64,000 bases of DNA from Vigna angularis (GCF_016808095.1 NC_068973.1:5018501-5082500), one strand, 5' to 3'; shown: positions 42,031-55,232, numbered from the stretch's first letter. Notes: generated by a model from the sequence alone, not told the origin. Translations and numbers: made by a program.

Positions 42031-42470
42031 GGCTTTTGTATTTTACAAACCTTTGGACCTCTGACCATGCCGTTGGGGGAAGAATAGAGAAACTTGGCTT
42101 TCTGTTTCACCATGTGCGAAGAGGAAGAAATTTGGTTTCTCTGGCTTTCTGTTTCATCTCTGAGTTTCTTCTGTTGTTGTAATATTGCTTCTGAGTATGT
42201 AATTTTGCTGCTTCTGTAGAGAGAATTTTGACATTGGATGTTGTAATATTGTGTCTTGTAATATTGCTGTTTCATCTGACAATGTAATATTGTTGTTTCA
42301 TCTGAGAATGTAATATTGTTATTTCATCATCTGAGTATGTAATTTGCTGTTTCATCTCTGAGTTTCATCTCTGGCTTTCTGATTCATTTTTAACGTTTTT
42401 CAGTTTGGGGTTCTGGAGTTTAAAATTAGAATCAGAAAAAAAAAGATCCTACTACCTCGGTTTAGGTTCT

Positions 42471-42638
42471 AACCGAGGCCGTAGAGACAGACAACATAAC
42501 TCGGTTCTCTAACCGAGGCCGTAGAGACAGACAACATAACTCGGTTCTCTAACCGAGGCCGTAGAGACAGACAACATAACTCGGTTCTCTAACCGAGGCC
42601 GTAGAGACAGACAATATAACTCGGTTTGGAACCGAGGC
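42471..42638. repeat. Four tandem 40-bp units, each with a hairpin
   Basis: The unit starts AACCGAGGCCGTAGAGACAG and ends ACTCGGTTCTCT, starting at 42471, 42511, 42551 and 42591. At each junction CTCGGTT CTCT AACCGAG forms a 7-bp stem with a 4-base loop. The first three copies are nearly identical, so amplification is recent. Subterminal repeats are the usual transposase-binding sites of CACTA elements. Confidence 0.9.
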
Positions 42639-42743
42639 AAAAAGGCTACCACTTTTTGCCTCGCCTGAATATGCCTCGGTTCAAAAATCGATGCCTATGA
42701 GTGAAATTAACCGGTGCCGTATCCTTTTTCTGCACTAGAGAAT

Positions 42744-43339
42744 GTTCATAACACTAAGACAATTCTTCCTCCACTATGATTATGTATTAAATTAAAGGAG
42801 TTGTCCATTTGTTACACGTTTATACCTATGAATTAAGATAGATATGTTAGATTTTCTTCTTTCACATACATATAATAAATAGGTAATTGGATGAAAAATC
42901 AATTAAGTATAACAAGAATTGATATATTTTATTTTTAGTATAATTTTACTAAAAAAACTTTAATTTTGTTTAAATTTCACTAATGGTTTGAAGTAACTCA
43001 ACAATTGTTTGATATGATTATTAGATGTGTTTGCTAAAGAGAAGATCTAGATTAATATTTAACCTTAAAAGAAGCCATTAAAAATTTTAAATGTATCGAA
43101 CAAAAACAAAGGTAGAAGACTTCCTTTAAGATTTATTAGATATTATAAGGTTAATTATCTCTTTAATAAACATGTGTGGAAATTACTAAAGACCAAACAC
43201 GTGTTCAATTATCTCAAGTAACAAAATTTAAACAAAACTACAAAATTAAAGTTCTTTATACTAATATTATTATTATTTTATTATACAGCGAAAACAAAAT
43301 ATGTTAATACTTATTACGGATTCTATATTAACTTTAGAT
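42744..43339. other. Intergenic AT-rich stretch
   Basis: No gene or repeat recognised. Confidence 0.4.
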
Positions 43340-44015
43340 AAGACTAAATTATAATATATAAATAGAGACAAATCTTATTTTATAAAGTTGGTTTTATAGG
43401 ATTGAGTTAAACTAAAACTCACTATCTTATAATGATATCAGATCCATACAAATCTATCATAATCAAAATTTGGGTCAATTGTGTCACCATTATCGGGTCT
43501 TTCTCAATTTCTACACTCAATGTTTTCATCGTAATGAGGTGTGGTAGAGATTCCAGATCAACTAGAGATAAAAGCATATTATAATATATAAGTGAGGACA
43601 AACCTCACTTTACTGAGCCAATTTTGTAAGGTTTAGTTAGACTTAAATCCACCCACCTTAATATGGTATCAAAGTCCTAAGAGTCAATTATAGCTAAGAT
43701 TTAGACCTATCATGCGACTCAATTCTCATGCTCAACTAAAAATACCAAATTATAACATATAAGTGGGGGAAAACCTTATCTTATTGAGCCGATTTTGTAG
43801 AATTAATTTAGCCTTAAACTCACTACTTTAGTATGGTATCAAAGTCATAAGATTTTATCCTATTGGAGATTTTAGCCTACTATGACATCTATTATCGAGT
43901 TCATCCTTGATGTCGAACTTAAGGGAGTGTGTTAAAGATCTCACATGAACTAAAGTTAAGAACAAATTATATTATATAAGTGGACCTCTTCGCACAAAAC
44001 CTCTTTTTTAGAGTG
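43340..44015 (+). mobile_element. TRIM array: about four LTR-like segments with primer sites
   Basis: LTR-like segments (TATAAGTGAGGACAAACCTC, GAGCCAATTTTGTAAGG, TTAGACTTAAATCCACC) repeat near 43350-43430, 43560-43660, 43745-43830 and 43965-44015. After the first three come TGATATCAGATCC (43433), TGGTATCAAAGTCC (43664) and TGGTATCAAAGTCA (43834), variants of the initiator-tRNA-Met primer site TGGTATCAGAGC. Alternating LTR and internal pieces without coding sequence are the hallmark of tandem TRIM arrays. Confidence 0.65.
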
Positions 44016-45506
44016 AATTAAGCTTTGATATGATATTAAAGAGTCTTTTTAGTTTTCTTTTGTAATTTTTATCTTTTAATTAAATGTAGGAAATAATTAT
44101 TCATATAATAGGAATTAAATACAATACTAATGGATATTAAGGAGTACTTATTGAGAATTAATGTAAAATTCAAAGAGTCTTGCCTAATGCATCTTGTAAA
44201 AAGGATGTACATTATAATGTAATGATATATTAAAATTTGACAGAAAATGAAATTTCTCTTTAGGATAACCTTTTGGAATTTTAAGTTACAAGAATCCAAT
44301 TTTGATCTTATTAGGGTAGTACACGTGGTGATCAACTCCATGATTTATCACTCACCTTCTCATCATTCTTGAATCTCGCATAAGTTGGTATCCAAGCCAA
44401 GGCCACACAACCTTGATTCTCAATAGCCAATTGTTCAAAGGGAGATTAATGCGAGTTTCACAATTAAACCTGCTACTTTAATAATATTATTATATTGAAT
44501 TAGTAGTATAATATTTAAATAATTAATTTTGGTCTAATTTATCTTGTTCATAATGTTCAATGACATATTGAATCAATCAACTCTAAAAATAATAATTAGT
44601 CAAATCTTGCATGTGGAACTAACTCTAAGGGTATATCATATGTAAGAGTCATACTGAGGGTCATAAGTTTAAGACCTAAGTCATTCCTATCAAACAAATA
44701 TCTATTTTGTCAACAAGTAAATAAAAAGTATTAGAGTATGAGCGTTATAAATTCTTTGCATTAGAGCAAAAGTTTCGTGGAAATCTTACAAATGATGTGA
44801 CACACTAGAACTCACAAAATAAATTAGGATCTCCTGTAATGAATCATAGCATTACAGATGACGAAACGATGAAAGAGTGAAGGCAAAATATTGTTCATTT
44901 CCATTCAAATTAAAAGAAGACATAAAAATCAAGTAAGAAAAAAGCCAAACAAATTTTATAGGTGCACATGATAAAAAAAAATTAAAAGAATAAACATAAA
45001 GAGATAATTAATTATGGTTGTCACATAATTAATTATGTTCTTGAAAGACAATAATCAAGCCAAGAAAAGTTACATAAAGATTATGGTGCACATGATAAAA
45101 GGAAAAATAAAGAGATAATTAAATTATGTTTGGCACATAATTAATTGTGTTCACATATAATTCATTGTGTTATGCTTTTATTTTACTTCTTTACATTTGA
45201 AAATGTGATATAACCAATTGTAAGATTTCATGTTTACTTGCAAACTTTTGTTCTTATAGAGCTGAATGTGTATCCTATAAAAAACTCTAAGGGCACTTTA
45301 AACACTTAAAATTTTCAATCTTCAAGATAATTGTCTTTTCTCTAGGTATTCGTCCTCCTTTAGCTGGGTACGGGTTGTGTCTACAGAAGATACTCCGATG
45401 TCCGAGTCAAACGAAGACACTTTGATGTCCAAGTTAACTTAGTGTGCCAGCAAACAATAAATGTGGTAATTAATGAATATAATCAACATACCTCATAAGA
45501 TGTGTT
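44016..45506. other. Intergenic stretch, nothing recognised
   Basis: AT-rich with moderately complex sequence at 45350-45440, but no supported frame or repeat. Confidence 0.4.
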
Positions 45507-47681
45507 AACTAGTGGAGAAAACCTTTTTTATATCAGTTAAAAATGACTTTTTATACCAGTTCTGAAATCGACATAGAAGAAAGATGTATAAAATGTATTG
45601 ACTTTTTATATCGGTTTCAAAATCGATATAGAAAGTGCTACTTTTTATACAGGTTAAAGGTACAACTGGTATAGAATTTTTTAAAAAAATGTTTTTCTAA
45701 TAACTTGTATGATCCCCTAGAATCTCCATGGTTAGATGCATCATCCTTGAATGAATCTCTAATATGGAAACAAGCAAAATATCATTTGTTTAAAGATTAT
45801 ACCAAAAAACAAACATCTTTGTGAAGCCAAATTCATACATACCCTTGGATATAACAAAACTGGAATAAGTTTATTAGACCAAAACAAGAAACAATAAGCT
45901 ATAATTTTGTGAAGACAAATATACTCCAATAACAGTAAAACAACAAACACCCGTTCAGGACCGATTCACTGGCACAAATTCAATCCCTTTCACTACTAAT
46001 TCCATCATCTTCAATTTTCAGCACCATCTTCCACTCACAAATATTATTCAAAAAAGAAAACAAAAAGAAGAAAAGGAGAAACAATCACCGACAAGTCAAA
46101 GTTTTGATCGGACACATGAAGCGATGGTGGCGGAGGAAGCGGTAAACTTGGGTAACACAACTTTGTCTTATGGAGAAGATGAGAGGTTACGTGCACCTCA
46201 TTTGCAAACGCCAACAATGATCTCAAACACAAGCTATACAATGGCGTCCATTCTGCTGCTAGTAGAGGGTGCGACAACAGAAAGTTTTAGGCGTGCATAA
46301 GGGCCTTACACATTGGGGAAGAAAGAAGAAAGAGATGTGTTGCTAGATGATAAAGGATAATAAGGTACGAGAGTGAGAGAAAGAATAAGGAGAATAAGGA
46401 TTATTGATTTGGGAACTATTTGTTTACCAAAAAAAAGAAGAGGAAGGAAACTACTTTCTATTACAGTTATAATTAGAACCGGTATAGAAAATTTTCTTAC
46501 TGATTACAAAAATGTCACCATGTCCACTTTATATAGTAGTTAAAACACTAGTACAAAAACAACGTACAATGTCGAATATTTTGGGCCTTTCACTCGAATT
46601 CGAGGCCGACGTCATATCGAGAGACATTAAATTGACGTTGAATTTTGTCAATATTCGACGTTAATCAATTTTTTTTTTGTTTTTTTAGTTAATTGTGATC
46701 CTTTTTCACAATTCTACGAGACCTAAAAAGCAGAAAAATAACAAATTTCAGTTTTTGGTATTTTATAAAGCATGAACTATGAACGTGTAGTGTAGTATTA
46801 ATACAAATAACAATAACCAACAACAAATAAGTTCAATCAAACAACAACAAACAAGTTCAACCAAACAACAACAACAAACAAGTTCAACAAAAAAAACAAC
46901 AAACAAGTTCAACAATTAAGTTGTTCAAAGCGAAAACGAAAACAAAAACTAACCTTCAAAAGGTGGGTTCGTCGGAATAAAGTGTCGTCACCAGTGAGAG
47001 AGAAAACAAAATGCGCCTATGAAGGATAAGAACACGAAAATAGTCGGTCAAAACAAAGTAAAATCATACATAAAGTAGTTAATTAACATGCGTTTATATT
47101 AAATGAAAGAAAGATTACATGTGATGGTCGTCAAACTTTGTTCGAGAAAAGTTTGAGAAGAGAGGAGGGTCTCGCGCGCTAAGATAAAGTGAATGAATTT
47201 TCAATCTTCCGCTCAAATTTTTATTGAATTCACTAACCTTTTGACGTGTAACGCTGGAGCATTCAACATTTTTTATCCTTTTACGTCGAATTACAATTCT
47301 AAACGACGTCTAATAATTGCATTTATTTACTAAACTGTCATCGGTCATTTTTAACGTTGGCTATTCAGTAGTTGGACGTTAAACACATGATGTTATATGC
47401 TATTTTTGCACTAGTGTAATTAGAATTGATATAAAAAGTTTTCTTATTTATTACAAAAGTGTCACCACATCCACTTTCTGTATCAATTATAACTAGAAAC
47501 GATATAGAAAGTTTTATTCTTCATTACAAAACATGTCACCGTGTCCACTTTTTATACTTGTTATAACTACAACCAGTATAATGTTATCTTATTTACAATT
47601 ATACCACTACGTCACTTTCTATAACTGATGGATTTCAATCGTATAAAAAATCACTATAAAAAGTATTTTTTTGCATCAGTA
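45507..47681. mobile_element. Old CACTA-like element with subterminal repeats, host of a nested CACTA
   Basis: The left end AACTAGTGGAGAAAACC and the right end (reverse complement TACTGATGCAAAAAAATAC) are decayed CACTAGTGCA-type termini. Both flanks carry repeats of the type TTTTTATACCAGTT / TATAACTAGAAACGATATAG, and a roughly 75-bp module (TTACAAAAATGTCACCATGT, CCACTTTATATAGT) recurs near 46490, 47450 and 47520. The flanking triplets do not match, so the exact ends are uncertain. No transposase. Confidence 0.5.
46556..47416. mobile_element. Nested non-autonomous CACTA element, 861 bp
   Basis: The left end is CACTAGTACAAAAACAACG; the right end reverse-complemented is CACTAGTGCAAAAATAGC. The right flank is TAA; the left flank is AAA. 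Comparison with sister copies of the interrupted module (AGTTATAATTAG) indicates the original site was TAA, with one later change. Subterminal words of the ATTCGACGTTAA / GACGTTGAATTTTG type occur at both ends. Confidence 0.8.
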
Positions 47682-50600
47682 TACTTATACTATTGTTAAT
47701 GGACTCTTACCTAGATAAGTTTGGGCCCATTGGACCAAATACGTGTTAGCTTATGAAGTATTGGGATTAGTTATAGACTATTGTGAGTAGTTGGTTTGTG
47801 TGATGTCGTGTTGACCGAGTAGGAATGAGTCAAGTACATATCGACATATCGATTTAGTAGTTTGACATGTATTCAATCAAGGACGGGTCCTATACTAATA
47901 TGGCCAATGGATACTCAATCATATACAATACATTTTTTTTTTCTCTATCCTCTCTCTACCTTCCATTCAAATCTTGTCTTTTTAAAAATTTGATCACACC
48001 TTACACTAATTGGAAATTAAGGATTATACTCACCTGAATAGTTTTCCAATAAGAACTTTGAAGTGTTGGTTTCTTCAACTTTCATATAACATGTGCAACT
48101 AACTTTCTTCAACTTCATAAGGAATCTAAAGAACATGTGTATAATTGATGTTCTTCATGGTCTCCAGTTTGAAATCCCCATTTTGCATTTGAAAATAGAG
48201 TCTATATTTATCTAACTTAAATTACAGCCTTAAATTTATATTAACCCCTCAAAAGTAAGGTATATTTATTACGATTTTGGGTTGAAAAGTCGTGAATCTA
48301 TCGTCAAATATTCTCGTTCGAGGTAGATCATTATATATATATATATATATAATTTTATTTTAAGAATATATATTAACAATACAAAAAGTATTAAAATGTT
48401 GGTTTTATAGAATCTTTGCATAAAAAAAATTAAAAAAGAAGTCTCACATTATGACATATTAAGACTCTCAAAATATAAATTAATACTTTGATGAACTTTT
48501 CATACGAGATATTGTTAAAGATTAAGGGTGTATTCCTTCCAATTATATGAAAGAAAAAAGATAAGTAAAAAAAGTGGAAGAGTGAGCTTACAACCCCTTT
48601 TTGTTCCCTTCAAATTAAATAAAAAAACACATAATTAAAGTTAGAAAAACCTCACATCTTTTCTATCTACATATGATAAGAAAAATAAAGAAACAATAAA
48701 AGGAAAAGCAACTATTTTTCTTACATGAGTGTATTATATATAATCAATTATATCATTTTTTATTTCTTTATGTTCAATAATAAGATATAATAATTATTCC
48801 AAGAGCTATGCATTTTTTTATATTTTTAGTAAAACAACAAATAACTAAAATAATATTATGATAAAAATATTCTCTTTTCATTTTTTTCTTATTTCTTCTA
48901 CTTCAAATGACTTTTATTTTCACTTTTTTTTTACTTTTGCTTTTCTTTACTCCCTTACCTTTTCATTTTCAATCTAAATGAAACATAATGGTAGAGGGTT
49001 AATGGTCATGGTAGTGAGTGAGTCCTATAAATGTAGGTTGGGGTATTAAAGTGTCCTTATAAGGTGTGTCAAAGAAATAGGTGTCATGAAAGGTTAGGTC
49101 TAACGGAATTTCTTCTATGTGATAGGTGATATATAGGATTGAGGAACATGGTTGAACGATATTTTCATGCTATAACTCTTTTTTTCTCGATGATTTTTAA
49201 TAATTATATATATATATATATATATATATTATTTATTGTGAGTGATATAAATAAATCAAAGTATGGAAACAATAATTACAATTAGAGTTATTAAAATTGA
49301 TTATCAAAAAGTTAGAATTACTCGTCATAGTACAATTGATATTTTTTTATTATTAGGTTGAGTACATTTTTACTAACTTAAAATTGGTTTATGTGTGAGA
49401 CTTTAATATATTTTTGTCTTCAAATTTAAAAAATGAATAGTTATAGTTTTTTCAATTCAATTACATTAAATTTTTTTGACTTGTCAAATGTTTTTGAGAT
49501 TGAAATATGTTAAATGATATAAACAACTCAAATACTAATATGAAACATGTTTGATACAAAAAAAATTAAATAATTAGGTTAAAATGACTATATTCATTTA
49601 CTTTTAAAATATGGAGACCAAAATATATCAAAGTTTCGAACATGAACGAATTCCAATTTTACATCAAATTTTAGAGACTAAAAACATATTTAACCATTTT
49701 ATTATTTAGTTTTCTAAGTTTAGTGTAACTCTATGTTAGCACTATTTGAAAATAAATATATAAATACAAAAAACAAATTCTTTCCTTTTTTTAACTTTCT
49801 TATTTGTCTTCTCTCTACTCACACCTGTTTTGTTTTAATTCTTTTTTTAAAATTCGATCTCACTATACAAAAAGAGACAAAAACATTATTCTCAATAAGA
49901 TAGTTTTCATTTTAAAGGAGAATGGGAGTTATAGTAAATAAAACTATTTTAAGTTAAGTCTTAGCTAGCAAGTTTAAAATCAAAGTCCTTTTTTTATGTT
50001 TTGGGTGTGGAGACGAGAATCTCTACCAAACACTCCTTCACACCTTTCTCCATATCAACTTAGGTTGTTTTGAACACGCTTAGTCAAATTCCTTTCACAT
50101 TCACAATAAATGCAGTCACCTACCTTTTGACGTATATTTATAGGTTTCGAGATGAGCTTATGATTAGCAAAATTGTAATCACGATCCATTACCTAATAAA
50201 TAATACTTACCAGTAAACTTGATTAGAGACAATGCTTAAGGATGTCCGTGGTTTGAGACCGTCCGTCCACGAGACCTTGTATGGTCGACCTCTCTCTGTA
50301 CTCGTATGGGCATATGGTACACTTTATAAACATTCTTGTAGCATGACCTTTCTTTGTATGTTAAGTTTGAACATCTTGAGTTCCATGTTGGGTCTAAAAC
50401 TCTCAGGTTATACATATAAAATAAAGCTCTTCGTTGGGAAATTAAAGAAAACTAGTTGCATTTGTATATGACATTTACTCGTAACATTGAAATGGAAGAA
50501 CATCATTTGCATCTGCATTCCAATTACTAGCTAAAATTAAAGAACATAGATTTCATTTTCGTTTAATGTTTTTTGGTTACACGTGGAACAAAAGGATTCC

Positions 50601-51038
50601 TTTGCATATTCGTATCATGTTTCTATTAAAATGTAAAGGTGGGATGATATATGTGTGTTTGGTGTTCATCAGGATCATGTTAAGTCTACAATTTTCATTT
50701 TTATCTTTAGAACTAAAGTATCTCCTCTTTTCTAATCTTGAGCTCTAATTTATATTGAGTCTCGATTTAGGCATAATCATTTTAAGTTTTGAATTTGGGA
50801 GTCTTATGACTTGAGAAAAGAATATATTTTGAAATACGTAGGGAGGTAGTTGCATAAACATATTTGTGTTAATACAAGTAGTTTCATTTGAATTGCTTAA
50901 TGAAGGTATCATCTGAGTCACTCGAGTGAGTACTTTATTTGATACCTTTACTCAACAAGATCAAACTCGCTCAAGTGAAGTCTTTGCTTGAGTCATTTAA
51001 GTGAAGATATGATTTGATATCCTCACTCATTTAAGTGA
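47682..51038. other. Intergenic AT-rich stretch with a MITE-like copy and short TA tracts
   Basis: A MITE-like copy of the 17554 family lies about 49358-49700 (ACTTTGATATATTTTGGTC-type and AGAGACTAAAAACATATTTA words). TA tracts are at about 48332-48352 and 49208-49229. The frames at 50232-50471 and 50566-50748 have no recognisable domain and I do not call them genes. Confidence 0.4.
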
Positions 51039-51765
51039 CACTATAAGAATTTTTGTAATTACCAACAAATTTTTATCAAAGGAAATAAATTCATCCATAA
51101 ATCCAAATTTATCGATAAATTTTATTGATAAATTTTAAAATTTAAATTAGATTTGTATAATAGGTAAATATTTTCCTAGATAATGTATCCAAGAATCAAT
51201 TTTGTCTATAAATTTTTTCAATAATTTGTAATTCGTTAGTAAATCTATTAGTAAAATGAACAACAAGTTTTTTGCCAAGTCTTTTCAGATTTTTTTATAT
51301 ATTAAGGAGAGATGATTGAGAAGAAAAAGAGAAGAAGAGGAGAAGGAGAAAGAGGAGAAGGAGGGGGAAGAAAAGGAAGAGGAGGAAGCATCGCAACAAC
51401 AACACATTTGTGGTCGTGGTGTGGCATCAACTCGACGATTGTGAGGGTCAAAGTTGAAGGAGGAGGACCAGAAAACGAATGCGGTGGAGGTACATCGAGA
51501 AGGAGAGGAGGAGGAGAATAAGAGGAAGAAGAAAAGGAAGAATAATATAAAAGGGGAAGAGGAAATGGAAGGGTAAAAAGACTCAAGACATTTACTAACG
51601 AATTTTATTGAAATCTATCAGTAGTTACTGATGGATTTGTAGTCGTCAATAATTACTGACAAATTTTATGGTTCTTTGAAAAAATCTATCAACAATTATT
51701 TTATTGGTGAGATTTTGGTTGTCGTTAGATTCAAATTACTGACGAATTTTCTTTTTTCTTATATG
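51039..51765. mobile_element. CACTA-like non-autonomous element, about 727 bp
   Basis: The left end CACTATAAGAATTTTTG and the right end TTTTTTCTTATATG (reverse complement CATATAAGAAAAAA) correspond to the CACTA(C/T)AAGAA...TTCTT(A/G)TAGTG termini of legume CACTA elements, with damage in the right core. Subterminal ACTGACGAATTTT / ACCAACAAATTTTTATC words mirror each other. The interior (51305-51545) is a strongly purine-rich GGAGAAGGAG stretch flanking a short mixed segment; frames there on both strands are compositional. Confidence 0.55.
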
Positions 51766-54325
51766 AAACTAAAAAAGGTTTATTATATTATCGAATTATA
51801 GGATATAGTATACACTTTTCTTGTGTTGTGAATAGAAACTAAAATAAAGTTTATTGTATTATCATAGGTATTAAAAAGAGTGAATAAGAATGCATATTAA
51901 AGTTTTGGTGAAGATATCCTATAAATCCATTTTGATCATGTAAATGAGGTTTGGACGTAAAGTATAAAAATGAGTTAAAACTTAAATCTTTCATGGATAA
52001 TGCTTAATATTGTTTTAAATTATAATGTTTGTTTTAATTAATTTACCTAAATGTATTCACGTATCACTTGTGAACTGAACAAACAAAATTTTATGTTTCA
52101 AGTTCATATTTACAAGTTATCCAATAATTTTTTTAATAATTATTTTTCTATAAAATAAGTCAACCCAAAAGCTATAATTTTTTTCCAACATTGTTGAATG
52201 AAGGATTGATCTAAAAACAACTTAATTTAAAAGTACTTTTTATAAATCTGCCCCATCTATTTTTTTATTGTCTAAGCCAATCTACTAAGCTTTATACATC
52301 ATTAAATAAATTATTAAATTATTGATTTTTAACTTTTAGTTTTTTTATCATGTCATTCATAAAATTAAAACAAGTTTTTAACAAGTATCATTAATAGTAA
52401 ATGACAAAAAAGAAGCCGAGAGTTGAAAATGTATGATAGAACAACTCATAATAAATGCATGAATGACTTGTTAGTTTTGAAGGACAGATAATAATTACAA
52501 AACACATATGTTTGGTAGTTCATAAATAAACACAAAAAGAAAATAATAAAGTTTAATATTTCTTAAAAGAATGTGTAAGAAAAAATCAGTCAATCTCTTC
52601 GAGAATATACCCTATAAAATAAATTTCAGCAAGCTTAAGTAGCAATAATATAAAATAAAGTTTTGTTTTCTCTGTAAAATATAACAAATTTGATGCAAAT
52701 TTGAAGTGTATATGAATTATAAACATGAAAATTAAATAATAATTATTCAAATATTTCAATACTAAATAAAAAGATCTGAATTTAATTATAATTTATTTAT
52801 TTTTATATATTTTTATAATTTAAAAATTATTTGAATTAATGCAGAAATAATATTTATTTTACTATTAGGATTAAAGTTTATTATAGTTTTATCATATCAT
52901 ATTTTTATTTTACTTTTATTTTAAAATTTAATGATCATTATCTAATTCTGTATGAATAATAAAAAAAATTACTTATGATTTATTCAAGATAAATTAGTAT
53001 AATTTTGCTACTTTAATTACCAATTTGACATAAAAATACTTTCATTTAGAGTGAAGTTTTAAGAGACAAAATTTAATTTTTGTTCTCTTTTTAAATAGAC
53101 CCTATTTTAAAAAATATTATTTAAATATACGTTTCTAAAGTAAACTTTTTGTTTTCGTTGGTAGCAGACGTCATCAGATAAGTTATTTGTAAACTAGAGT
53201 CGTACTTGCTATAAAACCAGTATCCTTTTTCAAATTCCAATTTAAACATAAAAAAGTGTCTAGCGTTTTCGACACAGAAGAAACAATTGGAACTATTTTA
53301 CTATACTCTGTGTGTTTAATCAGTATATAAAGTAAAATTTTTATAATAATTTTGGAATTAGTATAAAATAATTAATATTTTCAATACTTTATGTTTTTAT
53401 AAAATAATTTTAGTTTCTAAACTTAAACTTAAAATTATACTTTGTTTATAATTTAAATTTTAATATATTTTTATTTTTTAAGTTTTAAAAATAAATAGAT
53501 AGAGTTTTTTAAATATTTTTAACTTATTAAAAACATTTCAAATTGACATTTAAGCGGTTTACACGGTTTAATCCATTTAAACTTAAATGTCAATCTGGAA
53601 TGCTATTTTAACAAGTCTACAAATATTAATATCATTGGATTAAAATAACTATATTCATTTACTTTTAAAGTTTAAGTATCAAAATATATCAAAGTTTGAA
53701 ACATTGACGAATTTCATTTGTGTCCAAATATTTTTGTATTCAAATATATTTGTATCCAAATTTAAGTCTAATATTTAACCTTACAAAATATTATATAATA
53801 GTTAGGCAGTAAACAAAACATCTCTAATGAATGGTGAAAATTTTGACTATTAAAAGTAAACAAAACATCTATAATGAATAGTGAAAATTTTGACTATTAG
53901 AACTCATTGATGGTTGTCTTCTTCGAAGATAGCAAGTCTCTTCTAAGGATTCATGAATTAGCAAAAGCATATATACTTGTTCAATTCTAAGACCAACCAC
54001 TCTTTTATATATACACTAGCAAACGAAAAGTATAGTAAACACATTCAAATGAAAAACATTCAAATGTGAAAAAAAATAAGAGATACTCTTCAGATCACAT
54101 ATAAGGTGATAGATGACTATCTCATGAACATATATGAGAAGAATTTGAGGAAAAACATTTGCAATTCAAATAATCTATGACAAGGTCAAGGAGCAAAACT
54201 TTGAAAAACAAATCTCCTTGAGGCTCAATGAAAATTGGAATTCAAGGGATATAAAGATTGTTGGAATTTCTAGGAAACAATCAAAGGGGATATTCTAAAT
54301 GTTGTTAGCATGAAATCCTCGAAGG
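51766..54325. other. Intergenic AT-rich stretch with a MITE-like copy (about 53395-53795)
   Basis: No gene is supported. 53395-53795 resembles the MITE family at 17554-18016 (GGATTAAAATAACTATATTC, TATCAAAATATATCAAAG words). Two near-identical short blocks (GAATGGTGAAAATTTTGACT and GAATAGTGAAAATTTTGACT) occur at about 53830 and 53878. Confidence 0.4.
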
Positions 54326-54575
54326 TGTTAAAAGTGGACTTTAAGCTTAACTCAACCTCACAAAACCGGCTTGTAGGGTGAGGTTTGCACTCATTGGCCT
54401 TATCTCTAGTCAATGTGGGACTTCCAACCCACCCCCCTCACACTGAGGTATATACATCTTGAGTGTGAGATTAGACATTTTTAATGGGTGGTCCGATAGC
54501 GGGTGGAACAATATGCTTAGCAAACAATAAATTATTGCTAGGATAGGCTCTAATCATGGCTCTATTACCATGTTA
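54326..54575 (-). mobile_element. TRIM, minus strand, one LTR plus internal part
   Basis: On the minus strand the LTR spans about 54430-54326: GGTTGGAAGTCCCACATTG, GTGCAAACCTCACCCTACAA, GCCGGTTTTGTGAGGTTGAG, ending TTTTAACA. The internal part (54431-54557) leads to TGGTAATAGAGCC at 54558-54570, an initiator-Met-type primer site directly preceded by ..TAACA, the end of the lost partner LTR. Confidence 0.6.
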
Positions 54576-54602
54576 GATACAAACACCAATGAGGAATTGA
54601 CA

Positions 54603-54830
54603 CCACTCTTTACCCAAAATTTTAAGACAATGAGTTAATGGGTCTTTCATCTATATACAGTGTTCCACAGGTACAATCTCTCTTTCAAGAGTAAATCTCT
54701 TCCACATAGGTACAAACCACTCTTTACCCAAAATTTTAAGACAATGAGTTAATGGGTCTTTCATCTATATACAGTGTTCCACAGGTACAATCTCTCTTTC
54801 AAGAGTAAATCTCTTCCACATAGGTACAAA
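54603..54830. repeat. 114-bp perfect tandem duplication
   Basis: Two back-to-back copies start at 54603 and 54717 (CCACTCTTTACCCAAAATTT ... CCACATAGGTACAAA). I see no difference between them until the second copy's end, so the duplication is recent or a collapsed array. No function recognised. Confidence 0.9.
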
Positions 54831-55232
54831 ATAGTTTCATATTACATCGATTAAAAGTCAAGACTTAAAATAGTTTAATATTCATTCTTTTTTTCTATAT
54901 TTTGAGAAGTCTTTTAAAATAATACCATAACGAAATTTGATGTTTTTGAGCTAACAATATTTTATATATACGGTGAATGAAGGATTAACTTTTCATAAGT
55001 CCATGAATGTGAAAAACTGTAGCAAAGAGGAGGAGGAATTTCATGGCACGTACCAATTGTACAGAAAGTTGTAACCCTTTTCAAAAGGTTTAAAACAGGG
55101 GATCCACAACATATGATACAAAAAAGGAAGTTGTACACAACCAACCAACATGTTTATTTATGTTTTTCTATGCGACAAAAACAGCAGTTAAAACGAAAGA
55201 AAAACATTTGTATTACGATGATGTGTGTGATC

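Larger units (their letters stand above)
40978..42740. mobile_element. Non-autonomous CACTA (En/Spm) transposon, 1763 bp
   Basis: The left end is CACTAGTAAAAAAAGCGG. The right end, reverse-complemented, is CTCTAGTGCAGAAAAAGG, the same terminus with one change in the CACTA core. AAT flanks both ends (40975-40977 and 42741-42743), the 3-bp duplication expected for CACTA elements. Subterminal regions are packed with CTCGGTT/AACCGAG hairpin words on both sides. No transposase is encoded. The interior holds GC-rich gene-like sequence (41340-42030). Confidence 0.85.

Noticed and set aside
50232..50748. Two short frames of 60-79 codons
   Set aside because: No domain, no splice or promoter context, AT-rich surroundings.
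51302..51586. Purine-rich frames on both strands
   Set aside because: Low-complexity GGAGAAG sequence in a CACTA-like element.
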